Assembly (NCBI GenBank): GCA_016906335.1
Contig: JADEYG010000003.1
Span: 62,001-126,000 of the forward strand
Direction of reading: 5' to 3'
Origin: Novakomyces olei
Taxonomy: Eukaryota; Ascomycota; Novakomycetes; Novakomycetales; Novakomycetaceae
Length of the DNA: 64,000 nucleotides
This document shows positions 9,280-19,427 of this stretch, piece by piece (positions within the stretch are counted from its first letter, which is position 1; the number at the start of each line of letters is the position of its first letter). The notes beneath the pieces were generated by a model. That model saw only the letters and a program-made list of their open reading frames with translations. It was not told the DNA's origin and did no database searches. The position numbers were made by a program, and so were the translations under genes.

Positions 9280-12200
9280 CTATTTATTCCTCCTACCCGT
9301 CCTCAATCGGCGCCACAAGTGAGAAGGGGATATGCGACGGAGCAGATCATGTTCACGAATCCATGTGAAAATGTACGCCAATGAATAATTAAAAACAACG
9401 TATGCCAGGAGAATACCAAAATTCCGCCATTTCGTCCCTGGATCGATCGGAATCTGACCAAGGTACTCGCCGCCAATCCGGTAAGCGCAATAGTCGCAAG
9501 AGTCCTGGCCAAACGGGTTCACCAAATATCCAGAGGCCCCAGCGATCCAATCGCCAGCAAAACTAGTGCAAGTCTCGCCAGGAGGAATCAAGAACCTTTG
9601 TGTTTCCATTGCGGTACATTCGACTCGACGATTCTTCAAGAGGGTCCCGATAACACCCGAGGTATAATAATACATGGGTGTCAGGTAGGGCATCCAGTAC
9701 CGCCAAAAGACAGGAATCAGCCGGATCCGCTGAGTGACGCCAGTGAAGAGGTCATACGTAACCAAAATCAAGGGCACAACTTTGCTCATGACGGCAAAAG
9801 ACGGAGCAATCATAGAAAACGCTAGGGCCAGGCTATTGATGTAGATCAAAAGTGTAAGCAGCATCAAAAAGCTATACCCGCTCACGCTGGCGGCCACAGG
9901 CATGCCCATGGGAAAGTACCAGAGGACCCAGTAAAGTGTAGCTGTCAGGATACCATACGGCAATTCGACCACAACTATTCCAGTAACAAAAGCTGACCAA
10001 TGGTAAACTTTAGCCGGCCGCTCTCGCGCCACATAGACCTGTCGTAAGTCTGTGTACTTTGCGATAAGCGTAAAGAGCAATGCAGCAGGAATAGTAACAA
10101 TCATAAAGGCAGCAAAAAGGATCTTTTCCACACTCAAAATAGACGCGTCCAACCGGAAGAACGTAAAGCTGACAATAATTGCCTCAAAGCAAGCAGTAAA
10201 CACTTTTGAAAACGTATACTCTGCATCCCGCCAGTAATTACGAAAGAGCCGTAGGGTTACATAGTACATTTGAGTCCACAATGAGGCAGCAAACTCGCGT
10301 GAGTCGTCTCCTCCTTTTCCAGATTTCGTTGTGACTGTGTACTTTGCTTCCTCTAATGAGCAAAGCTGCTGCTCTACCGCACTCGACTCGGCCGATACTT
10401 GCCACGCATCTGCCGCTGAATGAGCAGATTTGCCACCGTGAGCTGTATCAATCAGCATATCTGCTTCATTGCCAGTTGAAGGTCGGGCCAGGTACTGCGG
10501 CACTTGGCCGCGGTCACCGAAATAAACAGTCCGGCCGCCACTGAGAGCCAGGACCCGGTCGAACAGGGAGAAGAGCGTAGCACTTGGCTGGTGAATGGTA
10601 CAGATAATGGCCAGTTGCCGGCTGTCTGCCAGTTTCCTCAGGAATCGGACTATATTATACGCAGACTGGGCATCCAGCCCGGACGTTGGCTCATCCAGAA
10701 ATAGTAGACAGTCCGGCCGGGAGCATAATTCGACACCAATAGTGACTCGTTTCTTCTCCTCCACCTGCAAAGTTTCAATTTCCGCGTCTTTGATATCTCG
10801 CAGCTCGAGTAAATCAAGCAGTGACTCAACTGTCTCCAATTTTTCCCGTTGGGAAACGTGGGCTGGCTGGCGCAGCATGGCAGAAAACACAAAGGCCTCT
10901 TCCACACTGGCCTTGCCGTCATGAATATCCATTTGCTCACAGTAAGCAGCTGTACGAGTGAAGGCTGGAGTCAGTGGACAGCCGTCAAACAGAATTGAAC
11001 CCTCTATTCTGCCCAGGCCAGAATTTCGTTGCGCCAGAGTGTTTAGGAGCGTTGTTTTCCCAGCACCAGAAGATCCAATTAGCGCTATCATCTCCCCGGG
11101 TTTAGCCCACCCATTTACACCGGAAAGAAGACGCCTAAAATCGCCATTAGGCAGGGCCACAGTCAGTGAGAGATTGTGCCACGTAAAGACATGTTGAGGC
11201 TGATCCAGATTGTCAATAGCTTTATTTTCAATAGCTTTATTTTCAATAGCTTTATTGTCAATAGCTTTATTTTCAATAGCTTTATTTTCAATAGCTTTAG
11301 AGGCAGGTCCCCGATTCTGGCGGCTTGATACACTCTCTTTGCCAGAGTGCGTCATGGCTTTTGCACTGCCATTGACATTATCGGTTTTGTTTCCTTCTTC
11401 CCTGCTTGAGCTGCCATTCGTCGTTTTAGTATTTGGACTAGTAGTTGCCTTCTCCGTATCTGAAGTAGAATTCACCTTTAGATTGTCCTTTGTGTCTCCT
11501 CGGGTTTCAATATCCCGAGTCTTCTGCCTCCGTACGAGCTCCAACGGCCTCGGACCTGAGTGTACAAACCTGACCCGCTCAAGAGCCACGATTTCAATCA
11601 CAATATAAGCCACCGTCCAGGCAATCACAATGCCGAAATTCCGCCAAATATGATGGGCCGAGTACCCATACCGCAATCCCACATACTCTGAGCCCCTTAC
11701 AAAGGCCTCGCCCGGCCGAGCTCCAGTGGCAGTGCAAGTCTGATGCTGCAATGTGTAGCGCGGGCCCTGTGGGACCATTGCGTCTGGCGTACAGGCAAAG
11801 AGCTGTCCCGAGTACTCGTTCGCCATTACTGCCTCATAAGCAAATCCGATAGGATCCAGGTACTGGAACCATCCGAACCAGGGCACTCTGCTCAACATTT
11901 GGTTTTTAGGGATAATATACCCCATAAACACGAGGCACGCGTCGAGGTAAGCTACACAGTACCTAATAGCCACAGGGAAACTTGGGCTCAAAGCCGCAGC
12001 ACATCGGTAGAGGCAGGTTAAGCATAGTGTAAGTACGTAAACAAACACGTAATAAGTAAAGAAATGACCTGCTGTGCGCTGGAAATTGCACATAAAATAA
12101 GCAATAATGGAAAACAAAAAAGTCTGAATAAAAAGTAACGGGATATCCACAAGGACCCGGCCGAGGGCGACTGCTGCTGGCCGGTAAAAGGCATAGGCCC

Positions 12201-13854
12201 TGTGCCTTTCGTATATTTCCCGGCCTTCAAGGATCGTATCCAGCTCTCCCAATTGAACCCATCCGGTATACAGCACTCCCAAGAAAAGAGCACCTCCACG
12301 TGGGAAGAGGTAGTCTGTTGTGGGCTGCATATTATAAAAAACGCTGCCCATCATAAGCGCATTTACGATGTTTAGGCCCGTTTTGGCTGCGAGTGCGTCC
12401 CTGTCGCCAAGCGTAAGCCAAAGCTGACGTTTTGCACACAGATAAACTTGCCAAGGTAGGGATACGGTGTAAGCAGAAGTAGCAAACCTCGACTTTTCCA
12501 TGTGCAGATAATTTGTCGCCTGCTTTTTATTGTTTTTCGCGTCGGCTACTGGTGCTTCTTTTGCGTACATGGTTATGCTCTCGCGGACTCTGCTATAATA
12601 CTCAGACCCACGGAAAGCCTGAGCCAGAGCTGTGGGAGTAAGCGGCGGTGAGCCGTGGTAAACCCGTTCATTGACGTCTGTTATACCCGTCAGAAAATCA
12701 GCTGCGTTCTGTCCCGGATGACGTACGAAGCCGAGCTGGCAAAAGTATTCTAGAGCCGCTGCAGGTGATCCGTAAAAGATTTCTTCGCCCTCATACAAGA
12801 GCATAATCTTGTCGGTCAGCTCATAAATATCATCAGACGCCTGGTACAGTGTGAGCACAGTCGTCATGTTTCGGCAGTCTGAAAGAACACGCAGACTCTT
12901 CACATAATCAAGCGCAGTTGCCGAGTCGAGACCGCGTGTAGAATTGTCCCAGCACGTTATGGTGGCACGAGTAAGTAAGCTCTCAGCGATAGAGAGCCGT
13001 TTCTTCTCTCCGCCAGAAATGCCACGTATAAATTCGTTGCCCACTGGTGTCGAGTAAATGTGGTCAATACCAAACATTTGCAGGAGAGAGTTTACGGTCT
13101 GATTGATCAAGTGCCGATGCCTCTTTGGCAGTTTAGTAGAGGCAGCAAACTTGAGCGTTCGGCCCACCGAAAGCACGGGAAAATGCTGATCATCGGCACC
13201 GTTGTAGATAACCTCGCTCCTATACTTGCGTGCCATTGTTGTGGCAGAAAGGCCACCGTAACTTATGTTCCCATTAACGGCACCATACTCTGCGTGCTGC
13301 AGGGCTATAGTCCGCAAGAACGTGGAGCAGCCGGCGCCTGGTTTGCCCAGGACAAGCAATATTTCTCCCGGATTGACTACACCACTAATATTGCGAATAA
13401 TAGGCGCTAATTTGGCATTGGTTCCGCCGAAGGGTGAAAGCTTCCGCACTAGATGGTAAAAGTCTAGACCAGAAACCGTAAGCCATATCGCCTTGGCAAA
13501 TGTTTTAGCAGGCACTGAGTGTGTACGCTCGCCAAGCACAGTCAAATCGTCAAAGGAGACTCCAAGAGCATGATCCGAAAATTGTGGGATCTGCTCTACG
13601 AGACGCGTAATTTCACCAAACACTGGCGTAGACTCATACTTTTCAATAGCGTTCGTCACGTGAACACGCGGCTCTTCCACAACCGTGCCCCTGTCGTCGT
13701 CAATTACATCATCGTACTCTTCCTGCGGCCATAAGGAATCGCTGTCCGGCGTGAACCGTTTGCGGGGCTCTGCCGCTATCGCTGTTCCGCTAGACGACGG
13801 GTCGTCTGAGGCAAACAGCGAGCTGCTTGAATGGCTGAAATAAGGTGGAGGCAT
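9280..13854 (-). CDS. PDR/CDR-type full-size ABC transporter
   Basis: 1524 aa, one exon, plasma-membrane multidrug exporter of the fungal ABCG (PDR) family, built as (NBD-TMD)x2. NBD1 has the PDR-specific degenerate Walker A GKPGAGCST (about 170-178), signature ISGGEKKR and CWDNSTRGLDSATAL with Asn in place of the catalytic Glu. NBD2 has a normal Walker A GSSGAGKTT (about 918-926), degenerate signature LQVEEKKR and FLDEPTSGLDAQSA. This split of one active and one inactive site is the norm for the family. Two blocks of about six membrane helices follow the NBDs. The linker before NBD2 carries a pentapeptide repeat (AIENK/AIDNK, about residues 852-881). The substrate is not readable. Upstream at 14558-14602 lies a TTAGGG doublet. 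Confidence 0.96.
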   Translation of the reverse strand: MPPPYFSHSSSSLFASDDPSSSGTAIAAEPRKRFTPDSDSLWPQEEYDDVIDDDRGTVVEEPRVHVTNAIEKYESTPVFGEITRLVEQIPQFSDHALGVSFDDLTVLGERTHSVPAKTFAKAIWLTVSGLDFYHLVRKLSPFGGTNAKLAPIIRNISGVVNPGEILLVLGKPGAGCSTFLRTIALQHAEYGAVNGNISYGGLSATTMARKYRSEVIYNGADDQHFPVLSVGRTLKFAASTKLPKRHRHLINQTVNSLLQMFGIDHIYSTPVGNEFIRGISGGEKKRLSIAESLLTRATITCWDNSTRGLDSATALDYVKSLRVLSDCRNMTTVLTLYQASDDIYELTDKIMLLYEGEEIFYGSPAAALEYFCQLGFVRHPGQNAADFLTGITDVNERVYHGSPPLTPTALAQAFRGSEYYSRVRESITMYAKEAPVADAKNNKKQATNYLHMEKSRFATSAYTVSLPWQVYLCAKRQLWLTLGDRDALAAKTGLNIVNALMMGSVFYNMQPTTDYLFPRGGALFLGVLYTGWVQLGELDTILEGREIYERHRAYAFYRPAAVALGRVLVDIPLLFIQTFLFSIIAYFMCNFQRTAGHFFTYYVFVYVLTLCLTCLYRCAAALSPSFPVAIRYCVAYLDACLVFMGYIIPKNQMLSRVPWFGWFQYLDPIGFAYEAVMANEYSGQLFACTPDAMVPQGPRYTLQHQTCTATGARPGEAFVRGSEYVGLRYGYSAHHIWRNFGIVIAWTVAYIVIEIVALERVRFVHSGPRPLELVRRQKTRDIETRGDTKDNLKVNSTSDTEKATTSPNTKTTNGSSSREEGNKTDNVNGSAKAMTHSGKESVSSRQNRGPASKAIENKAIENKAIDNKAIENKAIENKAIDNLDQPQHVFTWHNLSLTVALPNGDFRRLLSGVNGWAKPGEMIALIGSSGAGKTTLLNTLAQRNSGLGRIEGSILFDGCPLTPAFTRTAAYCEQMDIHDGKASVEEAFVFSAMLRQPAHVSQREKLETVESLLDLLELRDIKDAEIETLQVEEKKRVTIGVELCSRPDCLLFLDEPTSGLDAQSAYNIVRFLRKLADSRQLAIICTIHQPSATLFSLFDRVLALSGGRTVYFGDRGQVPQYLARPSTGNEADMLIDTAHGGKSAHSAADAWQVSAESSAVEQQLCSLEEAKYTVTTKSGKGGDDSREFAASLWTQMYYVTLRLFRNYWRDAEYTFSKVFTACFEAIIVSFTFFRLDASILSVEKILFAAFMIVTIPAALLFTLIAKYTDLRQVYVARERPAKVYHWSAFVTGIVVVELPYGILTATLYWVLWYFPMGMPVAASVSGYSFLMLLTLLIYINSLALAFSMIAPSFAVMSKVVPLILVTYDLFTGVTQRIRLIPVFWRYWMPYLTPMYYYTSGVIGTLLKNRRVECTAMETQRFLIPPGETCTSFAGDWIAGASGYLVNPFGQDSCDYCAYRIGGEYLGQIPIDPGTKWRNFGILLAYVVFNYSLAYIFTWIREHDLLRRISPSHLWRRLRTGRRNK
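11211..11300. repeat. 15-bp coding minisatellite in the ABC transporter linker
   Basis: Six copies of a 15-bp unit (TTTCAATAGCTTTAT or TGTCAATAGCTTTAT on the + strand) encode AIENK or AIDNK pentapeptides. The unit length is a multiple of three, so copy changes keep the frame. Confidence 0.93.
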
Positions 13855-14698
13855 TGCAGAAACAGCTTTGTCCCGGCTCCTGCCTGCTTCAAGCTTGGGA
13901 GCTTCAAGTGCCGCTTCCCGTGGGACTTTGAAAACACTCTAATACGAGAATGTACAAGGGACACAGATGAAAAGTAAATTATGCCGACTCCTTCTCGCCT
14001 TTGTCTCTTCAAACTATTGGAAATAATCGAACCGATCGACTACATCACCGTCCCCAACTGCACGATACACTCTTAAATAAACTTCGTATTTATAGCTTGG
14101 AAATATGGTAAATCAAAATTTTATGTTTAAACACGAAAACCCTATGAATCTTAAACGGGCAGGTGCCCTCCTGTCACTGGCACCTTCCTAATACGTATAG
14201 CTTCTTTGAACTTTAAAGGCAGGTGCCGGCAACGCTGTATGACGATCAATGATTGATTACATAGCGATCCCCACCGCAAGTAACGTTCCAGGCTATATTT
14301 CAGACTATAGTTTGGCGGCGCGGCACAATTTACTAGTGTATAATTTATGCAAATGCCAGCGCGTATTTATGTACGTGTCAATGGAGCTGTTTTGAGCGGT
14401 TTCCCATTAGTTGACCGACGTTTGCAGTGAAACAACGTAATTCTTAGTAGAAGGAACGTCAACCGGTAAGTCAGGGTGATCAAGTCGTTCCGTAATTGGG
14501 TCGTTTCGGTGGCTATACGACGTATATGAGTAGCGTGCAACTGCGTAATTTACCGTCTTAGGGTTAGTTAGGGTTATTAGCCTATTTAACCGGTTAGGGT
14601 TCACACAAATTCATATGAAATAAACTTGCCCGTCAATTAATATGTACAACACGACGCGTGCCATTCGGCAACGCGCTCTAAATACAACCAAAAAATAA
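13855..14698. other. Intergenic upstream of the ABC transporter
   Basis: Promoter region of the ABC transporter and 3' flank of the arrestin-like gene. Contains two copies of GCAGGTGCC (14159-14167 and 14219-14227) and the TTAGGG cluster at 14558-14602. Confidence 0.5.
14558..14602. promoter_or_regulatory. Telomere-like TTAGGG doublet plus a third copy
   Basis: TTAGGGTTAGTTAGGGTTA followed 17 bp later by GGTTAGGGTT. Two TTAGGG cores lie 10 bp apart. The same arrangement recurs at 22267, 52390 and 55062, with a related one at 53739, next to gene starts. In yeasts such sites bind Myb-type general factors (Tbf1). Binding here is inferred. Confidence 0.6.
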
Positions 14699-15738
14699 TC
14701 AGGCCTTATAACAAGGCAAATCAGGCACTGCTTCCTGTCGAAACGCCACGGTAATTGGAGCACATATTTTTACTACTCTGCCTGTGCTCAGCTGAAACTT
14801 GAGCTCGAGCGTGTGAGAATGCGAAACCAAACAAGTGGCCGTCGTACACGAGAGATGTTGACGCGAAAAGGAAAGCGGTAAATGCATCGGAGTCTGCGAG
14901 TGAGCCGGCAGCTCAATATCCGTTTTAAAATCGGATATTCTGAGAGCCGATGAAACATGAGTGGTAGCTGTTACGCCTCGATGACGTATATCCGTGTGGC
15001 CAATGATACTAGCGCGACAGGCGACAAGCTGCTGAGCACGGTTTCCGGGAGAAACAATAAGGTTTAGAATATGATCATTTGGAGAGATAATAGCGTCCGG
15101 TAGGACGGCAGTAAAAACTTCAAGAGGCCGAGATCGACGAAAGAAATTGCCCGAGATAATGCCCGACATGAACAGCGTCTCGCTATGGGGAGCTGCCGCA
15201 TTCAAAATAATCGGCGTCTGCTGAATGGTCCGGTCCCCCTTTTGTATTGCTATGTAGTATGATATACGGGATAAAAGATACAGCAAGTGATTTGCATCGG
15301 GATCGAGCGTGGCCGGAAGACTGGTTCCATGCACAGATCCTGAGCAGACACATGCGGCCGTTTGCATATTCAACGGGATTGTGAAGGCGAAATTGCCTAC
15401 TTCATCACACACAATCTGCATTCGTATAAACTAGAATGTAAGCATTAGTCTTGCGTCATTTTGTTGAAGCTTGAAAATTGAAGTTTATTAAATAGAGCTT
15501 AGCAGTATAATGAAATGCTGATTTCTTTATACGCAGATCCTGTCTTTCTCCTTACTTTGTGTATAATCTGACTAGCGGCTATTGTCACAGGAGACAAATC
15601 AACGGTACAAGCTCCGATAAAGCTAATTGTGAAATCCGGTTCTAAACCGTATATTTGGCCGCTCACTGTGTCTCCGGGGAGGTACGATTTCTGTTGCTCC
15701 GTTTCCTGGCGAAGAACCAGGCGGAGTTCATTGTGCAT
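14699..15738 (-). CDS. Arrestin-like protein, two exons
   Basis: Model: exon 1 15738-15556, intron 15555-15431 (GTAAGG, branch GACTAATG, TTCTAG), exon 2 15430-14699, 304 aa. The start MHNELRLVLRQ, then YLPGDTVSGQIYGL and FAFTIPLNM, resembles the first strands of an arrestin N-lobe. Later beta-strand-like segments (ALRISDFKTDIELP, ISPNDHILNLIVSPG) would form the C-lobe. It is short compared with most alpha-arrestins and I see no PPxY motif for a Nedd4-type ligase, so an adaptor role in receptor traffic is only a guess. The ATG at 15738 was preferred because the frame upstream has no other ATG. Fold assignment is moderately sure, subfamily unknown. Confidence 0.6.
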
Positions 15739-17153
15739 GATATTTTTGGAGCGGCGATAAAGCGGCCAAACATTCTGTATTGCGTGCGGAGACAGTTTGA
15801 GTGACAGGTTCACGCAAATTTAAAGCTTTAAAGTTAGACAAGACCGCGATGGTTTTTGACTTACCTTATACGTCGCCGACGTATATCTCAGTACTCTAGG
15901 CACTGTATACAAACTCTGAAACTTTTGTCGTGTTATACTCCAACCTGAGTTGGCGTACTAGTTCACTAGAACGTAAGCAATAGGGACAGCAAAACAAAGA
16001 AGAAGAAAAAAAAGCAAAGAAACGTTTGGAAGACAAAAAGTAAAAAAAAGAGCAAGAGTCAGAAATAGCCATTGAAAGATCATGACAGACACATATTAAA
16101 CAAAAAGTGCTGAGTTAATCGTCAAATTGGTTTGCCTACCAGAATCAAAAAGTAAAGTACCAGTGTCCACTTTGCTTTTTGTTTATTCACTCTCTTATCG
16201 GCTGTTGCTTTAACTAAATGAAGCGGTAAACTGACTAGTAAATAGCTTTTCTCTTGTCAAACGTGTTCTTTTCGCCTTCTTGTCGAACGGCCAGCTGTGG
16301 TTTGTCGGAGGTGTCAATTTCAATAACTCTTGGCTTCCTTCGCCAATGCTTTATAGGGCGGAGCCAACTGAATCGTGATTTGCACCTGATAAAATCAGTG
16401 GAGAAATGGACCTTTTAGGGAAGAGATACGGTGCTTAAAGTAATTGTGTTTCCGAAACGATTCATTCAGAATTCTGATCGGACGATAAGACATACTAACA
16501 AGCCTAAGCCTACATTAAAAGAGTCGCTAAAACAACAAACTAAACTTGCTCGACTAAACAGTGATCAACTGCACGTTGTCACAATTAAATTATTGCGAAA
16601 AGAATTGTTCGTTTGCTGAACTCAATTGCTGCTGATGATGTTTGATTATGCTTATACACATTCACCATGGCCCGATTAGGTAGCCGCTGTCATTTGCGGA
16701 GATACGAGATTTCAGTCATATATCTGTCGCTTCCTCTAATATAATGCGCGATAAGAAAAAAACATTAATTCTGTATCGGTACAGCATCATTTATTTTTTC
16801 TTCAGTGTGCTCCAATTAAATAGTAATTTTAACACTAAATTCCTGCCAACGAGGAGTAATTCATTCAGCAACCGTTTGGCCCGCGTCATTGCACGTTTAT
16901 GTGCAATGTAGGCTAAGATATTTGTAATTCAAGTAATACATGCTACCGTCCACCCGGCTAGGGCCAGATGAAGAGCCAATTTGGATTGTATACGAAAAAA
17001 AGCGATGCCATAAAGAAGCGGTACCGTATTTAACGCGCCTTTATTTAACGCACCTTTTAAACACCTAAATCACAAGACAGGGCGTAAGATTGCTTGGTGG
17101 TAAACGAATGATAAGCAATGAGGTAACGGTTATCAAATATATTATTCTTATAC
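15739..17153. other. Intergenic up to the inverted-repeat left arm
   Basis: AT-rich. Contains a perfect 8-bp hairpin at 16887-16908 (CATTGCAC, 6-nt loop, GTGCAATG). A 62-codon frame at 16431-16619 has no recognisable relatives. No gene supported. Confidence 0.5.
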
Positions 17154-17370
17154 TGCCAAAAGGACCTGTCTGCCTATCGCGAACTGGCGCGTTAATTTAT
17201 CGATATACTTAAATTCACTATACATGAAGTTTCCTTTGATCACAGTCGCGTACGACGTATATATTGCTAATACTATAGAGAACTTATTCTGTAAAATGCT
17301 TCTTGTTTTGTGAAAAGATATATTGAAGATTACTTCTACCAGCATTTATAACAGTTAGTGTTAGCGTAAG

Positions 17371-17390
17371 ATAACTAACCCTAAGCCTAA
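17371..17390. promoter_or_regulatory. Single telomere-like AACCCTAA site in left arm
   Basis: TAACTAACCCTAAGCCTAAC. The matching site in the right arm (32792-32811) lies about 230 bp upstream of PLP1, so the left one appears to be a copied promoter element without its gene. Confidence 0.45.
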
Positions 17391-17438
17391 CTTATTCTGG
17401 CTTACTATTGCTGAAGACTAGATAGATTGGCTCCAAGA

Positions 17439-17648
17439 TCAGTCACGAGTAACTGTAATAGCGTCAAGTGCCTTGATAAGGATTAAGTTGGCAATAACTC
17501 GCTCACTCATGCCGGACACTGTGCGATCAAGGCGCTCAATAAGGCTGTTAACATTGTCCTCTATATCGTCAAAGCGCTTATTCATAGCTTTACGGATCAG
17601 CATCAGCTCTTGTAGAATTTCGGCACCTATGTCGATTGGACGCTTCAT
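17439..17648 (-). CDS. Small coiled-coil protein C (left arm)
   Basis: 69 aa from the ATG at 17648. Begins MKRPIDIGAEILQELMLIRKAM and continues with RFDDIEDNVNSLIERLDRTVSG, a short coiled coil. It is a paralogue of the next gene (17911-18198): both have the same start and the same non-coding leader just before ATG (GCTTTCGAGTCTCCTCGCTGG), which shows tandem duplication. It lacks the Mug135-like C-terminal region of the full-length gene at 18737-19427. The right-arm copy at 32534-32740 is also open. Role unknown; it might be a truncated partner able to pair with the longer coiled coil. Confidence 0.55.
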   Translation of the reverse strand: MKRPIDIGAEILQELMLIRKAMNKRFDDIEDNVNSLIERLDRTVSGMSERVIANLILIKALDAITVTRD

Positions 17649-17910
17649 GGAGCCAGCGAGGAGACTCGAAAGCTATCTGAAATGCAGTATAATAGATATA
17701 AATTGAATTGATAACACGATAATGCTATCGCCTACGTGTATAGTAGGATTATGAGATAGATCCTTAAACTCATGCTGTTTCGAAAACCGCTATTTCGCGT
17801 GTCCATAATTGCGGCCTTGAAAAACCGAATAGGCTTGCTAAAAATAATATATTGCGATCAGTCAGTTCATAATACGAGTAACTTTGATAGTCTTCAAGGA
17901 AAGCAAAACT

Positions 17911-18198
17911 CTATACCTCAATGCGGATATCGTTGGCAACAGCTCGCTCTCTCATGCCAGCCACTGTGCGATCAAGGCGCTCAATTAGTCTGTTAAAATT
18001 GTCCTCCATGTCGTCAAAGCGCTTATCCATATCGTCACAGCGCTTATTCATATCGTCAAAGCGCTTATCGATAGCGTCACAGTGCTTATTCATATCGTCA
18101 AAGTGCTTATCCATACTGTCAAATCCCTTATCCATAGCCTTACCGATCAACTTCAGCTCTCGTAGAATTTCCGCACCTATGTCGATTGAGGGCTTCAT
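17911..18198 (-). CDS. Small coiled-coil protein B with heptad repeats (left arm)
   Basis: 95 aa from the ATG at 18198. After MKPSIDIGAEILRELKLIGKAM come 7-residue units of the type DKRFDDM/NKRCDDM (about residues 26-64), then NFNRLIERLDRTVAGMRERA. The periodic pattern is a plain coiled coil. The end reads RIE then GTATAG; splicing there to 17840 would add about 15 residues but not the family C-terminal domain, so the 3' end is uncertain. The N-terminal IDIGAEILRELKLI resembles FDQGANILEQLRLL in the gene at 18737-19427, so they share ancestry. The right-arm counterpart (32072-32275) has an early stop and four fewer heptads. Confidence 0.55.
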   Translation of the reverse strand: MKPSIDIGAEILRELKLIGKAMDKGFDSMDKHFDDMNKHCDAIDKRFDDMNKRCDDMDKRFDDMEDNFNRLIERLDRTVAGMRERAVANDIRIEV

Positions 18199-18736
18199 GG
18201 CGCCAGCGAGGAGACTCGAAAGCTATTTTAAGGGCCCTTGATATAAAGCGAGGGTGACTGATTCATATCACTCTCCGTTAATTTGCTTGCTTGACAACAT
18301 GGAACTTATCTCGGGAATCTTCCCATCTCTTTCAATATTTAAATTTATTAATGAAATGATATCTTATCCACCACGCTTTATGTATTTGGGTAGATCATCG
18401 TATTATTTAATAAAAATTTACTTTTAATCTAATATTCTGCTTCCTGCTATCTGATTGAGACCCTCGTAGTATTCTGTTGTCCTACCATCGTGTTTCAAGT
18501 TTTGTCACGTTTTACAAAGAATAGAAATGACCATTTATTAAATTGCTATGCGACGGCCAGATTAAAGGGGGAAAAAACTAATTAGTTAGAAGCTATCTAA
18601 GATATTCATCAATGCCTGATACGCACTGTTTTGGAAAACAAACGAGAGAAACAATTCGAAAAAACAAATGTAAAACAGAATGAAATCAAAATAAAGCAAA
18701 ATAACAGCACCGTCCAATTGAAGCATTCCTAACTGT

Positions 18737-19427
18737 TCAATCAAATTGCATAAAATAGTCCGGAATGGCGAGCAATCCTAGTTGTTTAAGAAGCTTCTTG
18801 ATCTTATGCTGTCTGTTTCCTCTATCGTTAATTCCCAATTCCATCAGAATACGGGAAACCTCAGAGTCTAAAAATTAATGCGAGAAAGATAATCGACACT
18901 TACAATTCAGTCTTAGAACTTCCTCGTATGTAGTAGGAAAGTCTGTGATCGGCTCTCCAGTACTTTTTGACATAAGTGGCTCGATGCGAGACGATACTAA
19001 TTGTGTACGACAATTAATGACTCGCACAGTGCAATTTTGCTCGCTACACAATGTCGCTTAGTAAATATTAATATATATAAAAACTTTACCTCCTCTCGAT
19101 AGAACTTTCGATTTGAGTGAAACGCTCGTTTATTGCCGCAAAGCTCCCATCGTTGGAATCAAACCGGGCTTCCATGAAGTCAAAGCGCCTAGACAAGTCC
19201 TGAAATTGCCTATCGTGGGCCTCCAAGCGCCTAGACAAGTCCTGATATTGCCTATCGTAGGCCTCAAAGCGCCTCTCACTATTTTCGTGAAGCAGCCTCA
19301 ATTGCTCAAGGATATTTGCACCTTGGTCGAAAATCGGCAAATGTAGCAGACCAGAGACAGCCGTTGCTAGTCCATGAATTTGGCCAACAAGGCTAGTAAA
19401 TTCGGGTCGCAAACTGGAAGAATCCAT
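18737..19427 (-). CDS. Coiled-coil protein A with Mug135-like C-terminal region, three exons (left arm)
   Basis: Model: exons 19427-19090, 19043-18904 and 18867-18737, introns of 46 and 36 nt (GTAAAG...GTGTAG, GTAAGT...TTTTAG), 202 aa. The N-terminal 110 residues include YDRQYQDLSRRLEAHDRQFQDLSRRFDF, a coiled coil of seven-residue steps. Exon 2 gives CTVRVINCRTQLVSSRIEPL and PITDFPTTYEEVLRLN. Exon 3 gives SEVSRILMELGINDRG and a basic helix ending in KKLLKQLGLL. Exon plan and sequence match the gene at 8291-8821. The PL...T...DFP...L...LG pattern with a closing basic helix recalls the Mug135-like C-terminal domain (from memory). An in-frame upstream ATG at 19619 would add 64 residues without coiled-coil character. 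Biochemical role unknown. Confidence 0.65.

Noticed and set aside
16887-16908. 8-bp hairpin as a terminator
   Set aside because: No gene ends nearby and this is a eukaryotic genome; chance palindrome.
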